A DNA stretch of 64,000 bases from contig NZ_CP060034.1 in NCBI RefSeq assembly GCF_023208195.1, positions 4,278,001 through 4,342,000 of the forward strand, in the 5' to 3' direction. The stretch comes from Nocardioides sp. InS609-2. GTDB taxonomy: Bacteria > Actinomycetota > Actinomycetes > Propionibacteriales > Nocardioidaceae. Positions 31,242-39,830 of the stretch are shown in pieces. The number at the start of each line of letters is the position of its first letter. The first letter of the stretch is position 1. Below the pieces are notes generated by a model. That model did not search any database. It was not told the origin of the DNA and was given only the letters and a program-made list of their open reading frames with translations. Made by a program: the position numbers and the translations under genes.

Positions 31242-33720
31242 GGGGCCGCAGCCGGTCGTAGGCCCAGGTGGCGGCGATGCCGACCACCAGCGAAGCGGCG
31301 ACCGCCAGCACCGGATGACCCGCGGCCTCGAGTCCCGGGTACACCTGCCAGTGCGTGAGGTAGATCCACAGCGATGCTCCCGCCAGCAGGCCGACCGCGT
31401 CCGACACCAACCTGGGGAGTACGACGCCGCCACGGTGCATCAGGAGCAGAATCCCGGTCGCCACCAGTACCTCACGGCCAAGGTCGCCGAAGAAACCGAC
31501 CGTCGCGACGATCGTCACGACGGCGACCGTCGCCCGCTGGGCAACGGTGCGTGCCTCGGCCACCGCCCAGCCGAGTGCGAGGCACCACAGCACAGTCAGG
31601 GTGCTGTAGCGCTGCAGCGGTCCGGCATGCACCCCCGAGTCGACCAGGCGCACAGTCAGGGCGACCGCGACGACGGCGAGCGCCGTACGGAAGCGATGGC
31701 GGTGCTGCCAGTGCGCCAGCCAGGGCACGGTCAGCAGGGCCGCGAGGCCGAGCGTGCTCCAGACGAGCGTCTCGAGGAACCAGAACTGCCAATCGGGACT
31801 CCAGGTGCGCTCACCGGTGAGACCGTTGAGAAAGACCGCCGTCGCCGGCCGGTAGTCGCGCGTGACGAGGACGCAGGCGCCGATCCAGAGACCGGCGGGC
31901 ACGGCGACCGCACGCGCGGTCGCAAGCAGGTTGCGCACCCGCTGGTGGCGATCGGGATCGGCCAGCGCGAAGCGGGACAGGTTGAAGCCGGCGACCGCGA
32001 GCAGTACGTGCGCGCCACCTGGAACGAGGACCAGATCGGTGTGGGTGATGACGACCAGGGTGATGGCCAGCGCCCGCAGCAGGGCGGGCATCTCGACCAC
32101 GGCCGTGAACCGGCGGCGTGGGCGCGCGGCGTCGGCCAGGTCTGTGAGGGAGCGGTGCTGCCAGTCGGCCGGCAGGGTGCCGAGCTCGTTTCCCAGCCGC
32201 GTGGACACCTCGACGAACGACAATGAGTCACCACCGAGTGACACGAAGCTGTCAGACACGGCTGCGTCGGGCTGACCCAGGACGACGGCGAACATCGCAC
32301 GCAGCGATTCGGCGGTCGTCCCGGTCGAGGTCGCGACGGCAGGTGCGCCGAGCTCGGTGGCCGAGCGCGCAAGGTGCGTCAGGGTGATGAAGTCGGGCTT
32401 GCCCGACGCCGTCATCGGTACGCCGACCACGCGATGCACGCGTACGGCGCCGGCGGGGATGCCGGCTGCCGCAGCCAGCCGGCGGCGTACGTCGGCATCG
32501 ATGCGGGGGCGGGTGACGAACGCGTGCACCGCGTCGTCGACGGTGACCAGCCGGGCTAGGCCGTCGAGCTGCCGCTCGAGGCGGTCGAGGTCGAGCCGGA
32601 CTCCGAAGACCTTCGCGTGCCGGCCGAGCCGGCCGGTGACCTCCCACAGTCCGTCGTCGTGCTGACGGGCCAGGTCGCCCGTGCGCAGGTCGGTGAGCTC
32701 GGCACCCCTGGCCAGGTCGGCGGCGGACTCGGCGTAGCCCATCATCACGTTGGGCCCGGTGTAGACGAGCTCGGCGTCGGCCAGGCCGAGCACGGGCTCG
32801 AGGCGAAAGCTGCCGCCGGGTACGGGCACACCGATGCAGCCCGAGCGGGCGACCGCGAGGTCGGGCGGCAGGTAGGCCATCCGGGCGGTGGCCTCGGTCT
32901 GGCCGTACATCACGAAGAGGTCCCAGCCCTGGCGGCGGCCGAGCGTGGCGAACTCCTCGACCCGCTCCGGCGACATCCGGCCGCCGGCCTGCGTGACGTA
33001 GCGCAGGCTCGGGAGCTCACGGTCGGCGAAGCCGCTCGCCGTGAGCAGGTCGAAGGTGTACGGCACTCCGGCGAAGCTCGACACCCCCGCTCTTGACGCA
33101 AGATCCCAGAAGCAGGCGTCGGACACCGACAGGTCGGTCAGCACCACCGCGGCGCCGTGGAGGAGGTGGCTCGTGAGGACCGAGAGCCCGTAGCAGTAGT
33201 GAAGAGGCAGCGACGTGATCGCGCGGTCGTCGGGCCGGAGGCCGAGGTAGTCGCCGATGCTGCGTGCGTTGGCGAGCACGTTGTCCCGCGAGAGGCGCAC
33301 GAGCTTCGGCGAGCCGGTCGAGCCGGACGTCGACAGCAGCAGGGCCAGGTCGGGGTGGAGATCGTGCGGCGCGCCGTCGCCGGGAGGGGTGACCAGGCCG
33401 CTGGCTGTCGCCCGCGTTGCGGGGGCATAGCGCTCGCACAGCTCGGCGTCTCGACCGTCAGCCCCTTCTCCGACCAGCAGCACCGGATGGTGGCCGGCCA
33501 GCGCGGCCAGGAACGTCACGACGGTGCGGACGTCGTTGGCCGCCTCGAGCATGACGAGGCGGCGGGTGCTCCCGAGGTCGGTGGATACCTCTTCCACAGC
33601 CTGGCGGAGCTCGGCGTACGTCATCTCGCCCGACGCCGTGATCAGCGCCGTGTCGCCGGGGCGGCCGCCGAGCAGGAAGTGGTCGACGTCCGGCTGGATG
33701 GGGAGGCGGACGGCTGTCAT
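31201..33720 (-). CDS. Adenylation / carrier protein / acyltransferase-3 membrane fusion protein
   Basis: An 839-residue three-part protein. Residues 1 to about 450 are an ANL adenylation domain: LLSTSGSTGSPKL (about 128), SLPLHYCYGLS, MYGQTEATARM, LRTGDLA, GRLGRHAKVFGVRL, and the catalytic Lys in MTASGKPDF. The Asp that binds an amino group in amino-acid adenylation domains is not seen at HYCYGLS, so a carboxylic acid is a likelier substrate. Residues about 465-540 are a carrier domain with Ser in SLGGDSLSF (about 499). From about 545 to the end is a membrane domain with about ten helices whose start, RALAITLVVITH, fits the R-X10-H motif of acyltransferase-3 enzymes. It is coupled to fbpC by an ATGA overlap, at the end of an iron-box operon. 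Inference: loads an acyl group and transfers it across or onto a membrane acceptor. Confidence 0.85.
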   Translation of the reverse strand: MTAVRLPIQPDVDHFLLGGRPGDTALITASGEMTYAELRQAVEEVSTDLGSTRRLVMLEAANDVRTVVTFLAALAGHHPVLLVGEGADGRDAELCERYAPATRATASGLVTPPGDGAPHDLHPDLALLLSTSGSTGSPKLVRLSRDNVLANARSIGDYLGLRPDDRAITSLPLHYCYGLSVLTSHLLHGAAVVLTDLSVSDACFWDLASRAGVSSFAGVPYTFDLLTASGFADRELPSLRYVTQAGGRMSPERVEEFATLGRRQGWDLFVMYGQTEATARMAYLPPDLAVARSGCIGVPVPGGSFRLEPVLGLADAELVYTGPNVMMGYAESAADLARGAELTDLRTGDLARQHDDGLWEVTGRLGRHAKVFGVRLDLDRLERQLDGLARLVTVDDAVHAFVTRPRIDADVRRRLAAAAGIPAGAVRVHRVVGVPMTASGKPDFITLTHLARSATELGAPAVATSTGTTAESLRAMFAVVLGQPDAAVSDSFVSLGGDSLSFVEVSTRLGNELGTLPADWQHRSLTDLADAARPRRRFTAVVEMPALLRALAITLVVITHTDLVLVPGGAHVLLAVAGFNLSRFALADPDRHQRVRNLLATARAVAVPAGLWIGACVLVTRDYRPATAVFLNGLTGERTWSPDWQFWFLETLVWSTLGLAALLTVPWLAHWQHRHRFRTALAVVAVALTVRLVDSGVHAGPLQRYSTLTVLWCLALGWAVAEARTVAQRATVAVVTIVATVGFFGDLGREVLVATGILLLMHRGGVVLPRLVSDAVGLLAGASLWIYLTHWQVYPGLEAAGHPVLAVAASLVVGIAATWAYDRLRPLMPAARAARRSAR

Positions 33721-34754
33721 GACGCTGCCCCCGAGAACGCCAGCACGTCACCCACGACCCTCAGGTCGACCCGGTCGCCGGGGGTCGGGATCGCGTCGGC
33801 GGACGTACGCGCCGTGATGCGTTCGCCGGACGTCAGTCGGACCCGGATCGTTGCGTCGTGGCCGAAGAAGCTGACGTCCTCGACCTCGCCGACGGCGCCG
33901 CCGTTGGCGGGCGTTGGCTGCACCTGCTCGGCCCGCAGCGCGAGCCGGACGCGTCCTGGTGTGACCTGGCCACGAACCTGCACCGAGCCGAGGGCGCACG
34001 TGGCGTGACCGTCGGCCCCGAGCGTGCCGTCGATGAGGGTGGCATGGCCGACAAACGCGGCCACTCCGGCGTCTTCGGGGGAGAGGTAGACGTCGGCCGG
34101 CGTGCCGATCTGCACGAACGCCCCGTCGGCCATCACGGCGACCTGGTCGGCCAGTGACAACGCCTCACCCTGGTCGTGGGTGACCAGCACACCCGCCGCA
34201 CCGCTGGCGCGGACCGCGCGCACGACGGCCCGGCCGGTCTCCTCGCGCAACCCTGCGTCGAGTGAGGCGAACGGCTCGTCGAGCAGCACCAGCGTCGGCC
34301 TCGGTGCGAGCGCGCGGGCCAGCGCGACGCGTTGCTGCTGACCCCCCGACAGCTCGTGCGGGTAGCGCTGGGCGAGCTCACGGGGCAGCTCGACGAGCTC
34401 GAGCATCTCGGCCAGCCGCGCCGGTCGGACGGGATCGCGGCGGGGCAGCCCGAAGGTGATGTTGTCCGCCACCGAGAGGTGCGGGAAGAGGGCCCCTTCC
34501 TGCGGCACGTAGCCGATGCCACGGTGCCGCGGCGCCACCGGTCGGCCCCGCCCGGCGACGACCTTGCCGCCGATCGCGACCGTGCCCGAGTCGGGGGAGT
34601 GGAAGCCCGCGATCACGCGCAGCAGCGTGGTCTTGCCACATCCCGACGACCCGAGCATCGCGGTGACGCCGCCGGCGACGTCGAGGTCGACGCCGCGGAG
34701 CACCGGCTGGGCGGCGTACGACGCGGTCAGTCCGGTCACGTGCAGCGCGGTCAT
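33717..34754 (-). CDS. fbpC: Fe3+ ABC transporter ATP-binding protein
   Basis: A 345-residue ABC ATPase that powers ferric-iron import. Walker A GSSGCGKTT (about 35-43), Q-loop VPQEGALFPHLS, signature LSGGQQQRVALARAL (about 133-147), Walker B LVLLDEPFASLD and H-loop VTHDQGEA are intact. A C-terminal TOBE-type domain (about 245-345) is typical of the FbpC/FutC and sulfate/molybdate groups. Longer upstream in-frame readings lie inside fbpB. The start ATG overlaps the fbpB stop (ATGA), and the stop overlaps the start of the acyltransferase fusion gene (ATGA), so all three are translationally linked. Confidence 0.92.
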   Translation of the reverse strand: MTALHVTGLTASYAAQPVLRGVDLDVAGGVTAMLGSSGCGKTTLLRVIAGFHSPDSGTVAIGGKVVAGRGRPVAPRHRGIGYVPQEGALFPHLSVADNITFGLPRRDPVRPARLAEMLELVELPRELAQRYPHELSGGQQQRVALARALAPRPTLVLLDEPFASLDAGLREETGRAVVRAVRASGAAGVLVTHDQGEALSLADQVAVMADGAFVQIGTPADVYLSPEDAGVAAFVGHATLIDGTLGADGHATCALGSVQVRGQVTPGRVRLALRAEQVQPTPANGGAVGEVEDVSFFGHDATIRVRLTSGERITARTSADAIPTPGDRVDLRVVGDVLAFSGAAS

Positions 34755-36331
34755 CGACGACCTCCGACGGTGATGCGGCTCAGCAGCCAGGTGGCCGGGA
34801 TGGACAGCACGATCAGCGCCAATGCGTACGGCGCGGCCGCGCCGTACGCCACGGACGACGCGTCGGACCAGAACTTCGTGGAGAGCGTTGAGGTGCCGAT
34901 CGGCGAGAGCAGCAGGGTCGCGGTGAGCTCGGTCGACACGGCCAGCGCCACCAGAGCGACCGAGGCGCCGAGTCCGGGCAGGATCACCGGCAGGGTGACG
35001 CGTGCGGCGGCGCGGGGGCCGCTGCACCCGAGCGACCGGGCGACGTCCTCCAGGACGGGTGGGGCCAGCTCCAGGCTCGAGCGCACGCTCACGACCGCAC
35101 GCGGGAGGAAGAGGATGGCGTACCCGAGGACCAGCAACGGCAGGGTCTGGTAGAGGAACGGCACACCGCGGATCGACACCGTGACGAGCGCGAGGGCCAC
35201 GACGATGCCCGGCATCGCACCGGTCGTGTAGGTGCTGCGCTCGACGAGCGTGCCCAGCCACCCCGGGTGGCGTACGGCCAGCCACGCGACCGGCAGGGCA
35301 GCGAGGGTGGCGAGCAGCCCGCCGGCCACGGCCAGGCCCACGGTGGTCGACGCAGCTTCGACCAGCTCGCCGACGTCGAGTGCCGTCGACGACCCACGCA
35401 CCAGCCAGCGGGCCAGGCTCACCAGCGGCACGGCCAGGGCGAGCAACGCGAGCGCCGAGAGCGTCGCGAACACCCACGTCGCATGACGGCCAAGGGCGAT
35501 CGGCTGCAGGGTGCGGGCGGTGCCCGAGCCGACGCGCCAGTGCCGCCGCCGGCCGCGTACCAGCAGCTCGAGTGCCAGCAGCGCCAGGCAGAACAGCACG
35601 AGTACGCCGGCAAGCAGGGTCGCGGCCGGCCCGTTGAAAGCGGTGCCGTACTGCTCGAGGATCGCCGTGGTCAGGGTCGGGTAGTTGAGCAGCTGCAGGG
35701 CGCCGTACTCGGCCAGGAGGTGCAGGCCGACGAGCAGCGCGCCACCCAGCACAGCCGGGCTGATGGTCGGGAGCACGACGCCCACGAAGCGGCGTACGGC
35801 GCCGTGCCCGAGCGCCGCGGCGACGTCCTCGAGACCCGGGTCGAGCCGGCGCAGCGCCGCCACGGTCGGCAGGTAGACGAGCGGGTAGTAGGACAGGCTG
35901 ACGACCACCACGGCGCCGCCGAAGCTCTGCACCGCATGCGTGGTGGAGACCCAGCCGTAGCCGTTGACGAATGCCGGGATGGCGAGCGGTGCGCAGAGGA
36001 TGCCGTGCCACCAGCCTCGCCCGGGTACGTCGGTGCGCTCGACCAGCCAGGCACCGCCGACGCCGAGCAGGGCACTGACGACGACACCAGCGACGAGGAG
36101 CCGGGAGGTGTTCCAGAGCAGCTCGCCGATGCGCGGCCGCACCAGGAACTCGATGGCAGCAGACCAGCCCAGCTCGGCGGTCGAGAAGACGACGTAGCCG
36201 AGCGGGAGCAGGCTCACGGCCGCGACTAGAGACCCCGCGACGAACAGGGCTGCCGGTGCCGGTGTGGCTCGTGTGCGCCCGGGAGGGCGGGGCCCGTCGG
36301 GGGCCCGTTCCGGCGCGAGCGGCGCGGTCAG
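34751..36331 (-). CDS. fbpB: Fe3+ ABC transporter permease
   Basis: A two-module permease of about 526 residues with roughly 12 membrane helices. Two EAA-type loops follow the pattern of FbpB/FutB fused permeases (about GVVLPTISPAVLGG and SLGCSGPRAAARVTLPVILPG). The first usable ATG/GTG is GTG at 36217, but that would cut the first helix. In-frame sequence upstream gives ALFVAGSLVAAVSLLPLGYV, a full helix, behind a Pro/Arg-rich tail. The only nearby non-standard start is CTG at 36331, overlapping the fbpA stop as CTGA with GAGG upstream. I report that end; the true start lies between 36217 and 36331. Confidence 0.88.
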   Translation of the reverse strand: MTAPLAPERAPDGPRPPGRTRATPAPAALFVAGSLVAAVSLLPLGYVVFSTAELGWSAAIEFLVRPRIGELLWNTSRLLVAGVVVSALLGVGGAWLVERTDVPGRGWWHGILCAPLAIPAFVNGYGWVSTTHAVQSFGGAVVVVSLSYYPLVYLPTVAALRRLDPGLEDVAAALGHGAVRRFVGVVLPTISPAVLGGALLVGLHLLAEYGALQLLNYPTLTTAILEQYGTAFNGPAATLLAGVLVLFCLALLALELLVRGRRRHWRVGSGTARTLQPIALGRHATWVFATLSALALLALAVPLVSLARWLVRGSSTALDVGELVEAASTTVGLAVAGGLLATLAALPVAWLAVRHPGWLGTLVERSTYTTGAMPGIVVALALVTVSIRGVPFLYQTLPLLVLGYAILFLPRAVVSVRSSLELAPPVLEDVARSLGCSGPRAAARVTLPVILPGLGASVALVALAVSTELTATLLLSPIGTSTLSTKFWSDASSVAYGAAAPYALALIVLSIPATWLLSRITVGGRR

Positions 36332-37338
36332 AGGAACCCGACCTCGGTCATCATGTCGACGACCCGATCGCTGTCGAGGTCGGAGACGTTGACTGCCGGC
36401 GGCGCCAGCTCGCTGAACGGCTTGACGGGCTCGGGCAGCGACACGGCCGGATTGAGCGGGTACTCCAGCGCATAGCTGTCGGCGAGGCCCTGCTGCCCGG
36501 TCTCGCTGACCAGGAACTCGACGAACTTCTGCGCATCCGACTGCTTGTCGCTCGAGGCGAGTACGCCGGCGCCGGAGACGCTGACGAACGCGCCGGGGTC
36601 CTGGTTGCCGAAGAAGTACAGGGCGCTGTCGTCGCTGACGTCGCCGGACTCCGCTTGGTCGCGGTCCCAGTAGTAGTGGTAGATGATCCCGACCTCGGAC
36701 TCGCCGGAGTTGACCGACTCGAGCACCACGTTGTTGCCGTCGTACACCGTGCCGTTGGCCTTGATGCCCTCGAGCCAGGCCCGGGTCGCGTCCTCACCCT
36801 CGAGCTCCAGGATCGCGGCGACGATCGCCTGGAAGTCGGCGCCGGTCGGCGAGAGCGAGATGCGGCCGGCCCACTCGGGGTCGGCGAGATCCATGATCGA
36901 CCCCGGCAGCTCCGACTCCCCGACCAGGTCGGTGTTGTAGGCGAGCACCGTCGAGCGGGCCACGAAGCCGGTCCACAGGCCGCTGGTGGGGCGGTACTGC
37001 GCGGGGATCGGGGCGACCAGGTCGGCCGGCAGCTTCGAGAACATGCCCTCGGACTCGACCCGCGACATGGCGGGGGAGTTCTCGGTGAGGAACACGTCGG
37101 CCGGCGACTTGTCGCCCTCTTGGACCAGCTGCGCGGCCAGTTCGAGGTCCTTGCCGTTTCGCAGCTCGACGTCGATGCCGGTCTCCTCGGTGAACGCCGG
37201 CGCGAGTTCTTCGATCAGCTGCTCGTGCTGGGCGTTGTAGACCACGATCGAGGGTCCGCCGAGGCCACAACCGGACAGCAGACCACCGGTCATCGCGAGG
37301 GTCAGACCGAGGCAGGACAAGGAGAGCGCGCGCAACAT
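36328..37338 (-). CDS. fbpA: Fe3+-binding lipoprotein of ABC transporter
   Basis: A 336-residue periplasmic-type iron-binding protein anchored as a lipoprotein. The signal peptide ends in lipobox LSGC (Cys24). The mature part begins IVVYNAQHEQLIEELAPAFTEETGI, and the consecutive tyrosines in IIYHYYWDRD (about 215-225) match the di-Tyr iron site of FutA/FbpA proteins. The ATG at 37338 has GAAGG upstream. First gene of fbpA-fbpB-fbpC-acyltransferase fusion. An iron-box-like palindrome covers its promoter, so iron repression by a DtxR/IdeR homologue is expected. Confidence 0.93.
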   Translation of the reverse strand: MLRALSLSCLGLTLAMTGGLLSGCGLGGPSIVVYNAQHEQLIEELAPAFTEETGIDVELRNGKDLELAAQLVQEGDKSPADVFLTENSPAMSRVESEGMFSKLPADLVAPIPAQYRPTSGLWTGFVARSTVLAYNTDLVGESELPGSIMDLADPEWAGRISLSPTGADFQAIVAAILELEGEDATRAWLEGIKANGTVYDGNNVVLESVNSGESEVGIIYHYYWDRDQAESGDVSDDSALYFFGNQDPGAFVSVSGAGVLASSDKQSDAQKFVEFLVSETGQQGLADSYALEYPLNPAVSLPEPVKPFSELAPPAVNVSDLDSDRVVDMMTEVGFL

Positions 37339-37363
37339 GGGGACCTTCAGCGTCGACGACTAG

Positions 37364-37382
37364 TTAGGAATGCCTAACCATA
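37364..37382 (-). promoter_or_regulatory. DtxR/IdeR-type iron box
   Basis: On the minus strand the 19-mer TATGGTTAGGCATTCCTAA matches 14 of 19 bases of the IdeR/DtxR consensus TTAGGTTAGGCTAACCTAA, with GTTAGG/CCTAAC arms intact. It overlaps the probable -10 region of fbpA; TTGGCA (37398-37393, minus) is a fair -35. Expected effect: repression when Fe2+ is plentiful. Confidence 0.75.
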
Positions 37383-37398
37383 CTGGATCCGCTGCCAA

Positions 37399-37671
37399 GC
37401 GATGCGCGCCTCCGGCGAAGGGGCTCTGGATGGGTATCTTGCGACGGATGACCGGGCCTCACAGCGAGGGTCGCGACGTGCGACTGTGAGCGGGCGCAAG
37501 CACCCAAGCCAAGCCTGCGCGTGGAGACCGCGACTGGGAGTAGAAGGCGATTACGCCCAGTTGTCCGGTCGTCGCGACGCCGGGCAACGGCCCAGCGACC
37601 CAGACCCTGTCGAGGGACCGTTGGGCCGGGGAGTTTTCCGTTCGTGGTGGAGGCGAATGGGCTGCCTGTAG
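37399..37671. other. Non-coding tract between fbpA promoter and island repeat
   Basis: No credible gene is seen. Open frames here show no family motif, no ribosome-binding site and mixed third-position use. It may hold decayed sequence from the element to its right. Confidence 0.5.
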
Positions 37672-37676
37672 GCCGG
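37652..37676. repeat. Left copy of rnpB 3'-end repeat (attachment-site-like)
   Basis: GGCGAATGGGCTG followed by CCTGTAGGCCGG. This equals 41937-41962, the rnpB 3' end, except for one missing G. Together they bracket about 4.3 kb of foreign-looking sequence in direct orientation, as att sites of integrated elements do. Confidence 0.7.
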
Positions 37677-37851
37677 CGTCGCGAAGCTCTGCGCCTACCG
37701 GGAGAAGGACCTCAACTTCGTCGGCGCACTAATCGACGCGGGCCTCGTCAATCCGCACGAGATCGCCCGGCGACTACCGACCGTTGAGGACCGACACCGG
37801 CCCGCGATAGATCGTGCGCTGATCTGGTTGGTGTCGCGTACCTCGCGCTGA
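37675..37851 (+). pseudogene. C-terminal remnant of a DUF6036-type nucleotidyltransferase-like gene
   Basis: In frame from about 37675 the reading is VAKLCAYREKDLNFVGALID, AGLVNPHEIARRL, then WLVSRTSR and stop. This matches the end of DUF6036 proteins (REKD.xFV.ALI.AGLV), which often accompany toxin-antitoxin-like modules. There is no start codon or N-terminal part: the reading begins exactly at the left island repeat, so the gene was cut there. Non-functional fragment. Family naming is from recall of the motif. Confidence 0.55.
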
Positions 37852-37910
37852 CTCGGATCGGGCCACAGCGTGGCTGGCCGGTCGCGCTGCATTCCGGCTC
37901 CCTTCTGTTG

Positions 37911-38252
37911 TCAAACGGTGGCTTCGAGAGTCCTGGGGAGTTCGGTCTTCCGGGACGTCGATGCCGGGCGTAGCGTTGGGTCCGCGGGTCCGGGAAGTGG
38001 CTGATCCGAAGTGTCGATGTGCGGGGGAAGGTCGACCGCGCTGGATTCTTGAGACGCCCCGTGGTGCCCTCCCGGGCCCGCGCCTTCCCCTCGTTGGGCG
38101 TCGTCGAGCAGCCGGCGGTAGACCCGGTCGGAGATCCTGCGCTTGAGGCACCTCATCGCCTCCATTGGTTTCTTGCCCTCGGCTCGCTTGCGTCGGTAGT
38201 AGACGCGGCCTTCGGTATCGAGGCGGACCGAAATCTTCCACGAAAGAGACAC
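37911..38252 (-). pseudogene. IS110-family transposase C-terminal remnant
   Basis: The minus-strand reading RLDTEGRVYYRRKRAEGKKP, EAMRCLKRRISDRVYRRLLDDA (about 38228-38110) is the typical C-terminus of IS110-type transposases. The catalytic DEDD N-terminal domain and the body are missing, and the tail beyond residue 50 reads through into unrelated sequence. It marks an older insertion inside the island. Confidence 0.65.
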
Positions 38253-38429
38253 AGACAGCGTTGACTACATCGTCATCACCGTCGCGAAGACATCGATCAA
38301 CGAAGGCTAGCCCGGATCATTCACGGGTCGGCGGCTTGATCGGCGCGTAGAAACACAGAAGTGCCTGCCCAGCAGGGGAAACTTGGTCTTGCGACGGAAC
38401 AAGTTCTCCAACTGGAAGGCACTCTGCAG

Positions 38430-39830
38430 GTGAAGCGTAGTTCGTGGTCGAGGGGTCTGTCAGTAACTGGGGGCGGTGTCGGCGTGGTGGCCCACGCGGG
38501 AAGCGTCGGGCTGCGTCTCGTAGGTGATCGGACCGGGCTGACTGGACAGCTCTCGAAGGCCCTGGCACGACGTTCGTTCACCCCTGCCCATGACCGCGGC
38601 CGGGTCCTGGTCGATGTCGCGGTGATGATCGCCGACGGCGGTGAAGCGATCGCTGACATCGAGGTCCTGCGCCACCAGGAACCCGTGCTCGGTGCGGTGG
38701 CCTCGCAGGCCACGGTCTGGCGGGCTTTGGATGAGATCAGCCCCGGGCAGGTCAAGAAAATCGCCGTGGCCAGAGCCAGGACACGGCGCCACGTCTGGGC
38801 ACTCATGAACGCCTCACCCGAAGGGTTCCCTGCCTCGAAGGTCGCCGGCACCGACCTCGGTGAGGTGGTCGTGCTCGATGTCGATGCCACGGTCGTGATC
38901 ACCCACTCCGAGAAAGAGTTGGCATCGGCGACGTTCAAGCGGACGTTCGGGTACCACCCGATCGGGGTGTGGTGCGACAACACAGGCGAGTTCCTCGCCG
39001 CCACGTTGCGGACCGGGAAGGCGGGGTCGAACACCGCGACCGATCACATCGAAGTCCTCACCGCGGCAATCGCCCAGGTCCCCGCCGCACAACGCAAGAA
39101 CCTGCTGATCCGCAGCGATGGCGCGGGTGCCTCCCACAAGCTCCTGGCCTGGCTCACCGAACAAGGCCGCGTGCGGGGACGTCGCTTGGAGTACAGCGTC
39201 GGCTACGCAGTCACCGAGAAGATCCGCGAAGCCATCAAGGTCGTCCCCAAGCACGTGTGGACACCCGCGTCCGATGCTGATGGTGGGGTCCGCGAAGGTG
39301 GTGACGTCGCCGAGCTCACCGACCTCCTTGACCTGACGGCATGGCCGCCCGGGATGCGGCTCATCGTGCGCCGCGAACGACCCCACCCCGGTGCGCAGCT
39401 GTCGCTGTTCGAAGAAGCCGACGGGTGGCGCTACCAAGTGATCGCGACCAACACCACCACCGGACAGCTGGCGTTCCTCGAAGCCCGTCACCGTGCTCAC
39501 GCCCGCGTCGAGGACCGGATCCGGATCGCCAAGGACACCGGCCTGGGCAGATTCCCCTCACGTGAGTTCGCGATCAACCAGGCCTGGCTGACAGCGACCA
39601 TGATCGCTGCCGACCTCACCGCCTGGACCAGACTTCTGGCCTTCACCGGCGAGGCTGCTGTGCTCGCCGGCTGTGAGCCGAAAGCGTTGCGCTACCGACT
39701 CCTGCACGCACCAGCACGCCTGGTCCACACCGGGCGCCGGCGACAACTCCGGATCCCCGACACCTGGCCCTGGGCGGCAGCGATCGTCGCGACATTCGCC
39801 AACATCGCAGCGATCCCACCACCAGCCTGA
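38430..39830 (+). CDS. IS1380-family transposase
   Basis: A 466-residue DDE transposase. The N-terminus WSRGLSVTGGGVGVVAHAGS is characteristic of the actinobacterial IS1380 group, followed by DRTGLTGQLSKAL. DDE candidates are Asp in VVLDVDATVVITHSE (about 150-160), Asp in LLIRSDGAGASHKL (about 228) and Glu in LAFLEARHRAHARVEDRI (about 355). The GTG at 38430 gives the family start, with GGAAGG 10 nt upstream. The frame is intact, so it may be active. I could not identify convincing terminal inverted repeats or target duplications at the flanks. Confidence 0.88.
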   Translation: MKRSSWSRGLSVTGGGVGVVAHAGSVGLRLVGDRTGLTGQLSKALARRSFTPAHDRGRVLVDVAVMIADGGEAIADIEVLRHQEPVLGAVASQATVWRALDEISPGQVKKIAVARARTRRHVWALMNASPEGFPASKVAGTDLGEVVVLDVDATVVITHSEKELASATFKRTFGYHPIGVWCDNTGEFLAATLRTGKAGSNTATDHIEVLTAAIAQVPAAQRKNLLIRSDGAGASHKLLAWLTEQGRVRGRRLEYSVGYAVTEKIREAIKVVPKHVWTPASDADGGVREGGDVAELTDLLDLTAWPPGMRLIVRRERPHPGAQLSLFEEADGWRYQVIATNTTTGQLAFLEARHRAHARVEDRIRIAKDTGLGRFPSREFAINQAWLTATMIAADLTAWTRLLAFTGEAAVLAGCEPKALRYRLLHAPARLVHTGRRRQLRIPDTWPWAAAIVATFANIAAIPPPA

